Shown here: one piece after another, positions 52,601-62,263 of the stretch
How positions within the stretch are numbered: the stretch's first letter is position 1
Layout: each line of letters starts with the position of its first letter
NCBI GenBank assembly: GCA_008330645.1
Contig: VLTN01000005.1
Span: forward strand, 744,001-808,000
Direction of reading: 5' to 3'
Length of the DNA stretch: 64,000 bases
Origin: Cafeteria roenbergensis
Taxonomy: Eukaryota > Sar > Bigyra > Bicosoecida > Cafeteriaceae
Notes under the pieces: generated by a model
What the model was told of the DNA's origin: nothing
Seen by the model: only the letters and a program-made list of their open reading frames with translations
Database searches by the model: none
Program-made: the position numbers and the translations under genes

Positions 52601-55600
52601 TGTCGGTCGAATCGCTTCGAGAGGCCTGCGGGCCGGATCACCCCGCAGCAGCTGCAGCGGTTGTGTCCGTTGCGGAGCACAGTGCGGTCACTCGCGCCGA
52701 CTACCTGCGAGCGCATGCCGCCTATGGGACTTCGGCAGCAGCCATCGGCACCACGTTCGACCTGTCCCCGCACGGCCTCGCAGGCTCGGCGCTGCCGTCG
52801 GTGCACCTTGTGGCCGGCGCCCTGCGCAACACATCAGAGACGTCGGCGTGGCATGCGGCTGCGCATGGCATGGTGGACGCGGCGAGCGGCACCGGGGCGG
52901 CCCTGCGCCGCGCAGCTGCCGGGCAAGGCCTTCTCCGCGTGGCGCTGCACGTGTTTCAGCTCGACGTCAAGCCGGTCGAGACAGTGGAGTTCCTTGGCGG
53001 TGTGGTTCTCAAGGGGACCTGGCACCTGGACCGGGCCTCGGGCATGTACAAGGATCGGTTTGTGTGGGAGCGCGAAAGCAATCCGACTCACAAGCTGTAC
53101 TGGACTGGCACCAAGTGGTTTTCGTCCACGGTGCTCGGAAGCAGCAGCCGCTTCGACTCGATCCTGCCCTCGCCCGACACCGGCACTATCTCGGGAATGA
53201 ACGGAGTGGATGGCATCTCCGTGACGCCAAGCTGCTCCCCAGGCGTTTACAACGCGTCGGCGCTTCAGGGGGCCGGGTTGGTTCCCTTCGGCGGCGGGTG
53301 CAGTGCCTGCCCGACAGGTCTCGTCGGCGATGGTGCCGGATCGTGTGCGTGCCCTGCTGGCCGCAGCCCTGGGTCCACGATCGCCATGGTGGGGCCTTGC
53401 GGCCTGTGCCCGGTTGGCTCATACAAAGCCATCGTCTCGAATGACGAGTGCACGGTGTGTCCAAGCTCGGCGAGCACGGCGGGAGTTGGGTCCGTTGTGG
53501 CAGGTGCATGCGGCCAGTCCTCGAACGCGTCCTTCCCTCTCTCCCTCCGCCTCGATGTAGGCGTGCCAAGCGCGGCTGCAGGAGGCGGCTCAGCAGTCGT
53601 GCAGCCACCCGTCACAGCAACTGCCTTGCCGGAGGGTGGAGCGGGGACGCTGGTTGACCCAGTTGCGGCGGTAACGGCCAGCGGGCGGCACGGCTGGTGC
53701 CGGGTCATGTACGGCAGCGGGTTCGTATATTCACGATTGAACCAGTGGCTGAACAGGGTGCCCAACCTGGCGCACGGCGCGCGCCCTGTGTACACCGTGC
53801 CTCGCTACCCTTCCAGCAACATCTGGCTTCGTGCTGCGACGGCCGGAGCCACCGTGCGTGAGGGAGGCATTTGGCAGGTCATTCGAGCCACGGCCGACTT
53901 TGACGACACGACATCGTGGAGAGTCATTGCCGAGCCACAGGGAGACGGTGCCGGCTTCGCTCCCTACATCCACACGATCCTTCCGGCCTTTGCCAACGGT
54001 ACAGAGACCCGGTGGATGACGCGCGAGTGGTGGAACACCCCATCGTATGTGCAGCATGCCGGGTTCCGCTGCGTCTGCAACGACGCCGACCCCTTCTCGA
54101 ATACCTCCCCCGATGAGCTCCCCTGCCTGGACCCCGCCACCCTCCCCGACCGGCCCTCGGAGCTGGACGACGTCACCTACTCCCCGACGTGTGACACTGG
54201 CTACAAGCTCTCCGGAGGCGAGTGCGTCGACGTGGACGAGTGCGCCGCCGGCATCCCTCCCTGCGGCAGCCTCGCCTGCACCAACACCCCCGGGTCATTC
54301 CGTTGCCAGTGCCCGGTCGGCACCGTGGCGCTGGACATTGCCGAGGACGTGTGCGCCCCCTGCAGCGCCGGCACGTACAGCTCAGAGGACGGCGGGTGCA
54401 GCGTGTGCCCCGTGGGAACGACGTCGGCTCCCGGAAGCGCGTCCATCGCCAACTGCACTTGCCTCGCAGGCACGTATCGCGCTGCGGGCGCGCCAGATGG
54501 GTCCCCGTGCGTGGCCCCCGACACGTCAGTGCTCCGCACGGGGCCTGCCGGAGGGGCCGTGTCCACGGCTGTGATGGTGAGCGCGCCGGCGTTCCTCCCC
54601 GCGTACGGCAAGTCCTTGTCCAGCGCCCTTGGGGTGGAGGGAGTGTCGGGCGACCACGCATCCACCCTTGGGGCAACCGCGCTCGGGTCTGCGGCGCACG
54701 CTGCGCTGACCGGCGCTGGGCCCCGCCCGTTCATGTGGGGTCACGTGTCATCGAGCACCGAGGCGGCCGCCGAGTCTGCATGCCTGCCCTCCGCCGACGG
54801 CGACGGCAACGTGGCCCCGTGGTGGGTGGGCAAGCCGGCCGCATCGCTGAGCGGGTTCGCAATGGACCCTGCGGATGTGGGCCTCAATGCACTGTCACGC
54901 GCGGCCGGACTGGTCGGAGCGGCCTCCGGCGGTCTCGGCGTGTCTAACGCCGTGTCAGTGGTGTCAGCCGACGATGTTGACGGTCCCGCCGGTCCGAGCA
55001 ACCGCCTCCCTCCTGGCCTCGGCCAGCTGGCGGATCTCGACGCGTTCGTGGTCTTCGGCACCGGCAACACCACCGCAGGCGCCGGCGTGTGCGGCCGCAC
55101 CGTCACGATCCTGCCGCCCTCACGCGCGGCCCGGCGAGGCGACGAGCTGGTGCTTGCGCAGGCGGTCAACGACCGCGCGATCCAGCGCGCCGCGGGCGGC
55201 TCTGCAGACCTCCACGCCATGCTGGTGCCCTCGCTCCCCTCGCTGCCCAACGCCTCCTCCGGTGCCGCTCTGTCGGGGGCGTTTGCTTCGGCGTCGGCGC
55301 CGCCGCTCGTGTTCGCCCGGCCGGCGGCGTCGTGGCGCCAACCCTTCGACGGGGCCGTGCTCGCTGTGGGCTCCACCCCGCACGACGACGGCTGGCGCTC
55401 CGCCGTCGTGACCGCCCAAACGTCCGCGGCGCAGTCCTTGTCGTCATCTCCCGAGTCGTGGCACCCCGTGGCCGTGATGCCGACGTCCCTCGGCGGAGGC
55501 TCCGCTCGTGTGTACAGGTCGGACCGCAAAGACTTCGTGCTCGCCCCTCGGTCGGCCGGCTCCGCCGGTGCATCGCACGCGGCCTCTGAGGACGCTGCGT

Positions 55601-58600
55601 CGATCGCGAACCACGTGGGCTGGCCCCGCCCGGCTGCGGACGACGCGACGTCGGTGCGGGACGCGTTCGCTGGGCCGTCGTGCGTGGTGCTGGCGGGCCC
55701 CGGGGGCCTGGCTGCAGCGGCGTGCGGGGCGGAGTCCTTCCTGGCGATGGGGTGCGATGCGGTCATCGACAGCTCCGCTTCGGTGCCAGGGTCGCTCGCC
55801 GTGCGCAGCCCGGTGCCCGCGGGGGCGTGCGCGGCATGCACCGTGTGCGGGGCGGGGCAAGTGGAGGTGGCTGCCTGCTCCGGCCTGGCTGACACGGTGT
55901 GCGCGGCAGGGGACTCTGCGGCCCTGCCGGCGAGCGCGAGCGGCAAGTGCTCCGACGCGGGCGAAGCCGCGTGCGGTGCAGGCAGCCCGTGCGGCCGGTG
56001 CGCCGCCGGTGGCTGGTGCGGCTCGACCGAGGACTGTGCTGCTGGTCTCGCGTGCCGAGCCGCTGGGTCTGCCGCCGTGAATGCGTCCGCTGTCGCAGCC
56101 GGGGCACCACCGGGTCGCACGGGGCTCTGCCTTCCCCTGGCAGCGAACACCACTTCGGACGCCGTCGTGTCCGCATCGTCGCCCGAGCAGCTGCGCATCG
56201 GCGGCCACGGGTCGGTCGCGCTGCCGCCGCTCTCGGAGGGCACGCTGGTTGCAGTCGCTGTGGCTGGCTCCGCCCTCACACCCGCCGACTTCGCCGATCC
56301 GTCCCACAGGGGCGCTGTCGAGCAGGCACTGCGCTGGTCCGTCAAGGCTCGGACAGCCAGCAGGGCCGATGCCTCCGTTCAGCTGATCGCTGCCGTCAGC
56401 GCGACATCGGCCACTGCTGTTGAGCGCCGCATGGCTCATCTGAGCCTGGCCATTGGGGCCAACGCCTCCGCTCCGGCCGCACGGAGCAACGCGTCGGCTG
56501 GCATGGTCGCTCACAACCCAGCCGCAGCCGGAACAGCAGCGGCCATCAACGCAACGGACGCATTCTCTGTCGTGCCTGCCAGCGGGTCGGACCGCGCCTG
56601 GCCCGTCGTCTCTGGCAAGAGCGTTGTGGCAGCCGCCGCCAACGCTGGCCCGTCCGGCAGCGTCGTTGTGCTGGTGCTCCGGGTGCTTCCCGTGGCGCCC
56701 GCTGCTGGCGCGACGTCATTCTTCCGCCCCGCAACCCCCGGTCGCGGCTCGGCTGCCCAGCCGCTCGCCACGTCTGAGACGCGAGTGCTGAGCTTCGACG
56801 CGGCAGTGGTGGCAGTTCGTGAGGCTGCCATCGCGGCAGCAGCCGACCCGTCACCGGTGTCCGGCCTGCACGCGCTGGCCCGATCGTTCCTGTCAGCCGA
56901 GGCCGGGTCTGCCGGCGTGTCGCTCGCGTCTCGCATGGTTGCCATCGGTCAAGGCTCTGCAGCGGCTCTGCCCGACGCGTCGGCTGATTCGGAGCGCGGC
57001 GCAGACTGGGAGTCGAGGCAGTCATCGTCACATCATGAGGGCACCTCAGCGGCGCGGTCGATGTTTGCAGCCAGCCAGACATCCGGATGCAGTGTTGTGG
57101 AGGGCAACTCAACGGCGGCAGGCGGCGTTGCGTGCGATGGCGAACTGGGACCAGCTCCGTCGGCGACTCCGTCGGCAGCCCCATCCGCCTCGCCCAGTGC
57201 AACTGCGACGCCGTCGGGCTCACCTGCGAGCAATGTGAGCAGCTCCGCGACGCCCAGCTCGTCCCCCAGCTCATCCGCCAGCGCGACAGCCAGCGCAGCT
57301 GCGTCTGAGGCTGCCACGGCGTCCGTGTCGGCGACGCCGAGCCCGACTGCGAGCGGCACCCCGACGTCGGGCGCGTCCACCAGCGCGACGGCCAGCGCGA
57401 AGGCCAGCGCGACGGCCAGCGCGACGGCCAGCGCGACGGCCAGCGCAGCTGCGTCTGAGGCTGCCACGGCGTCCGTGTCGGCGACGCCGAGCCCGACTGC
57501 GAGCGGCACCCCGACGTCGGGCGCGTCCGCCAGCGCGACGGCCAGCGCGACGGCCAGCGCAGCTGCGTCTGAGGCTGCCACGGCGTCCGTGTCGGCGACG
57601 CCGAGCCCGACTGCGAGCGGCACCCCGACGTCGGGCGCGTCCGCCAGCGCGACGGCCAGCGCGACGGCCAGCGCAGCTGCGTCTGAGGCTGCCACGGCGT
57701 CCGTGTCGGCGACGCCGAGCCCGACTGCGAGCGGCACCCCGACGTCGGGCGCGTCCACCAGCGCGACGGCCAGCGCAACGGCCAGCGCGACGGCCAGCGC
57801 AGCTGCGTCTGAGGCTGCCACGGCGTCCGTGTCGGCGACGCCGAGCCCGACTGCGAGCGGCACCCCGACGTCGGGCGCGTCCACCAGCGCGACGGCCAGC
57901 GCGACGGCCAGCGCGACGGCCAGCGCAGCTGCGTCTGAGGCTGCCACGGCGTCCGTGTCGGCGACGCCGAGCCCGACTGCGAGCGGCACCCCGACGTCGG
58001 GCGCGTCCACCAGCGCGACGGCCAGCGCGACGGCCAGCGCAGCTGCGTCTGAGGCTGCCACGGCGTCCGTGTCGGCGACGCCGAGCCCGACTGCGAGCGG
58101 CACCCCGACGTCGGGCGCGTCCACCAGCGCGTCCGCCAGCGCGACGGCCAGCGCGACGGCCAGCGCGGCTGCGTCTGAGGCTGCCACGGCGTCCGTGTCG
58201 GCGACGCCGAGCCCGACTGCGAGCGGCACCCCGACGTCGGGCGCGTCCGCCAGCGCGACGGCCAGCGCGACGGCCAGCGCAGCTGCGTCTGAGGCTGCCA
58301 CGGCGTCCGTGTCGGCGACGCCGAGCCCGACTGCGAGCGGCACCCCGACGTCGGGCGCGTCCACCAGCGCGACGGCCAGCGCGACGGCCAGCGCGACGGC
58401 CAGCGCAGCTGCGTCTGAGGCTGCCACGGCGTCCGTGTCGGCGACGCCGAGCCCGACTGCGAGCGGCACCCCGACGTCGGGCGCGTCCGCCAGCGCGACG
58501 GCCAGCGCGACGGCCAGCGCAGCTGCGTCTGAGGCTGCCACGGCGTCCGTGTCGGCGACGCCGAGCCCGACTGCGAGCGGCACCCCGACGTCGGGCGCGT

Positions 58601-61600
58601 CCGCCAGCGCGACGGCCAGCGCAACGGCCAGCGCGACGGCCAGCGCAGCTGCGTCTGAGGCTGCCACGGCGTCCGTGTCGGCGACGCCGAGCCCGACTGC
58701 GAGCGGCACCCCGACGTCGGGCGCGTCCGCCAGCGCGACGGCCAGCGCAGCTGCGTCTGAGGCTGCCACGGCGTCCGTGTCGGCGACGCCGAGCCCGACT
58801 GCGAGCGGCACCCCGACGTCGGGCGCGGCCACCAGCGCGACGGCCAGCGCTACGGCCAGCGCGACAGCCAGCGCGACGGCCAGCGCAGCTGCGTCTGAGG
58901 CTGCCACGGCGTCCGTGTCGGCGACGCCGAGCCCGACTGCGAGCGGTACCCCGACGTCGGGCGCGTCCACCAGCGCGACGGCCAGCGCGACGGCCAGCGC
59001 GACGGCCAGCGCAGCTGCGTCTGAGGCTGCCACGGCGTCCGTGTCGGCGACGCCGAGCCCGACTGCGAGCGGTACCCCGACGTCGGGCGCGTCCACCAGC
59101 GCGACGGCCAGCGCGACGGCCAGCGCGACGGCCAGCGCGGCTGCGTCTGAGGCTGCCACGGCGTCCGTGTCGGCGACGCCGAGCCCGACTGCGAGCGGCA
59201 CCCCGACGTCGGGCGCGTCCACCAGCGCGACGGCCAGCGCTACGGCCAGCGCGACAGCCAGCGCGACGGCCAGCGCAGCTGCGTCTGAGGCTGCCACGGC
59301 GTCCGTGTCGGCGACGCCGAGCCCGACTGCGAGCGGCACCCCGACGTCGGGCGCGTCCACCAGCGCGACGGCCAGCGCGACGGCCAGCGCGACGGCCAGC
59401 GCGGCTGCGTCTGAGGCTGCCACGGCGTCCGTGTCGGCGACGCCGAGCCCGACTGCGAGCGGCACCCCGACGTCGGGCGCGTCCACCAGCGCGACGGCCA
59501 GCGCTACGGCCAGCGCGACGGCCAGCGCAGCTGCGTCTGAGGCTGCCACGGCGTCCGTGTCGGCGACGCCGAGCCCGACCGCGAGCGGCACCCCGACGTC
59601 GGGCGCGTCCACCAGCGCGACGGCCAGCGCGACGGCCAGCGCGACGGCCAGCGCAGCTGCGTCTGAGGCTGCCACGGCGTCCGTGTCGGCGACGCCGAGC
59701 CCGACTGCGAGCGGCACCCCAACGTCGGGCGCGTCCGCCAGCGCGACGGCCAGCGCGACGGCCAGCGCAGCTGCGTCTGAGGCTGCCACGGCGTCCGTGT
59801 CGGCGACGCCGAGCCCGACTGCGAGCGGCACCCCGACGTCGGGCGCGTCCGCCAGCGCGACGGCCAGCGCTACGGCCAGCGCGACGGCCAGCGCGACGGC
59901 CAGCGCAGCTGCGTCTGAGGCTGCCACGGCGTCCGTGTCGGCGACGCCGAGCCCGACTGCGAGCGGCACCCCAACGTCGGGCGCGTCCACCAGCGCGACG
60001 GCCAGCGCGACGGCCAGCGCGACGGCCAGCGCAGCTGCGTCTGAGGCTGCCACGGCGTCCGTGTCGGCGACGCCGAGCCCGACTGCGAGCGGCACCCCAA
60101 CGTCGGGCGCGTCCACCAGCGCGACGGCCAGCGCGACGGCCAGCGCGACGGCCAGCGCGACGGCCAGCGCAGCTGCGTCTGAGGCTGCCACGGCGTCCGT
60201 GTCGGCGACGCCGAGCCCGACTGCGAGCGGTACCCCGACGTCGGGCGCGTCCACCAGCGCGACGGCCAGCGCGACGGCCAGCGCAGCTGCGTCTGAGGCT
60301 GCCACGGCGTCCGTGTCGGCGACGCCGAGCCCGACTGCGAGCGGCACCCCGACGTCGGGCGCGTCCACCAGCGCGACGGCCAGCGCTACGGCCAGCGCGA
60401 CAGCCAGCGCGACGGCCAGTGCAACTGCGACACCGACGCCAACTCCTACAGCATCGCTCGCCCCGTCGCCGTCCAGCTCCCAGTCCGTGAAGCCGTCCCC
60501 CTCATCCTCCTCCTCCACTGGCGCCTCTCCCTCTGCCGCGCCCACCACGACCGCACGCCCCACACCGTCGTCCTCGCCCCTGCCCGTGGACTGCAAGCTC
60601 ACCTCCGCGCGCACGTCCAACTGCTCCTCCTCCTGCGGCGACGGCGGGTCCCAGTACTCGTACCGGCAGGTGCTGGCTCTGCCGCAGCACGGCGGCGCTG
60701 CCTGCCCCGCCCCTTCCACGCTCGTGACCAAGAGCGAGTGCCCGGCCTCAATCGCCGCGTCGCTCCCCGCGTGCCCGGCGTCTGACCCGTGCGACGTGGC
60801 CCTGCCCGCGTGCGGCGCCTCGTCGGCCTGCGGCCTGTGCGGTCGGGGGCGCGTCTGCACTACGTCGGCGGACTGCTCATCCTCCTCAGGGTCCGCCCTG
60901 GAGTGCCGCGCTCGCGGCTCGAGCGGGTCAACGCTGTTCTGCCTGACGGCGCTGCCCGTGGCCTCGCCCGGAGCGTCCCCGCGGCCGCTCGCGGAGGAGT
61001 CGCTGCCTTCGCTCAAGGAGACTGCGTCTGGCAGCGGCACCGCGGTGGCGTCGCGCCCGGCTGTGGAAGACGAGGCGGCCGATGCCGTCGTGGTCCAGCT
61101 GACGCTGAGGTTCGGGTCGTCTGCGGTGCTGCGGTCGCCCGCGGCCATGGAGGCGATCCGCCGGTCGCTCGTGCGGCTGGTGCAAGCGATGCGCCTCCCG
61201 GCCGGGGCGGAGGTTCGGGTCGATTTCCAGTTCGGCACCAGCTCGTCCGGGCGGCTTCTGCGGCGCATGCAGAGCACCAGCTCCGCGGCAACGTCGGCGG
61301 TGGCGTCCCTCGCCATCGACCTGAACCAGGCAGCGGCCTCGAACTCGTCGTCCGGCGCGGACGTGACCGCGGCGACATCGCTCGCAAGCACCGTGTCGGC
61401 CCAGCTGGGGTCCACGGCAAGCACTGTCTCGTCGGCAGTGCAGACGGCCATCATCGAGGCCGACCCCGCAGCTGCAGAGGGGGGCGTGACGATGGACAGC
61501 GACACGTACTTCGCCGTCATCGCAGCCTCGGACGGGGCAGTGATCGGCGCGTCGTCGTCGGTGCTGGCAGCCTCGACGCCCTCGCCGTCCCCCTCGCCGG

Positions 61601-61764
61601 CGACCCAGGCCATCCCGCTTGCGGGGCTCAGGACCAACGTGGCTGCCTGGGTCCTCGGGGGCATCGTGATTGCCATCGTGGTCGTCGGCACCTCTGCAAT
61701 CCTCTTGCGCCGCACTTGCGGCGCTTCGCGAGTGGCATCTGAGGAGCATCCTGACCGCACCTAG
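49686..61764 (+). CDS. Giant gametolysin-type (M11) cell-surface metalloprotease with mucin-like stalk, about 3978 aa
   Basis: Exons 49686-50967 and 51110-61764 join in phase 1 (142-bp intron, GTGAGT..GCAG). A signal peptide (MRSFVCVAAAALAMGAASARA) leads into the protease. Its zinc site HENGHNLGLSHAG (residues about 443-455) and Met-turn DNMGCC define gametolysin-family metzincins, which cleave extracellular matrix or wall proteins. Downstream are Cys-rich GCC2/GCC3 or ephrin-receptor-like motifs (about 1155-1230, 1509-1548), a calcium-binding EGF module (DVDECAAG..GSFRCQC, about 1467-1500) and a TNFR-like motif (about 2000-2026). A Cys module precedes a 25-copy Ser/Ala/Thr/Pro array (about 2484-3530). 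A thrombospondin-1-like motif (NCSSSCGDGG), a second copy of the Cys module, one membrane helix (WVLGGIVIAIVVVGTSAILL) and a short basic tail follow. It is thus a type I surface protease on a probably glycosylated stalk. The end is TAG at 61762. Confidence 0.88.
57279..60420 (+). repeat. Coding minisatellite, 25 near-identical units of about 102-138 bp
   Basis: The conserved core of each unit encodes EAATASVSATPSPTASGTPT followed by SGA. It is followed by a variable number (one to five) of 12-bp steps encoding SATA. I count 25 cores, the first near 57301 and the last near 60289. Unit lengths differ by multiples of 12 bp, so the frame never shifts. Differences are few and mostly single bases (GCA/GCG, ACT/ACC), which indicates recent expansion or homogenisation. 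It forms the stalk of the M11 protein. Confidence 0.97.
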
Positions 61765-62263
61765 AGCGTTTGAGGGTGGTCTGGCCTTGTGTCCCTGCTC
61801 GCAAGCTGAACCCCACTGCGTGATCCTGGTCCTTGCCGATTCGCCGTTGCAGTCTGCCGCCGGCCCGCCACGCAGAGGGAGCGCGCAGCCAAGCACTCCA
61901 GGCACCCGCTGAGCGTGTGAGTGGCACCGAGGCGAGCTTGCGCGCCGGTGGCCGCCGTAGTTGCGGCATCGGTGCTCGTGGCCGCCGCGGCGCACACAGG
62001 GCTGAAGCAAAAACTGCTTTTCCACAGCGATGCGAGTGGCAGGTGCGCGCGCTTGCCTGGACCGACGGATCAGGTGTTGCGCCGACCGTTGGTGCGCCTG
62101 CTGCTGTGCTGTGCCTGTGTTGGGGGGCTGCGCGGCAACGGTGACAGGAACACTGTCGCCGCTGAACTGGCTCTGCAACAACGCTCACGACGCGGCTTGA
62201 GCTGTGTTCCGAGGCCACCTCCCGCACGCCCTTGAGCAGACCAAGGGCGCGCCAGCGGGAGCC
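61765..62263. promoter_or_regulatory. Intergenic region before the glutamate receptor-like gene
   Basis: About 500 bp. A plus frame from 61921 begins with GTG and encodes a hydrophobic run (VAAVVAASVLVAAAAHTG), but it has no ATG and no family resemblance. The channel gene's promoter is expected here. Confidence 0.4.

Noticed and set aside
56546-58624. A 692-codon antisense frame rich in PSRWPSRW
   Set aside because: It has the same cause: absence of stop codons in an almost AT-free tandem repeat.
2044-60770. A third octamer, AGCGACGC/GCGTCGCT
   Set aside because: It seems somewhat frequent (for example 5933, 6521, 9121, 18591), but it is close to what a GC-rich, Ala/Ser/Asp-coding sequence would give, so I do not claim it.
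57033-61760. A 1575-codon open frame antisense to the M11 stalk
   Set aside because: It mirrors the repeat on the opposite strand (AVALAVALADAPDVG); a second antisense frame is also open. The plus frame has splice sites, catalytic motifs and a membrane anchor, so the antisense frames are by-products of repeat composition.
61921-62235. Possible small secreted protein with a hydrophobic start
   Set aside because: There is no ATG, no family resemblance, and it abuts the channel gene's 5' end.
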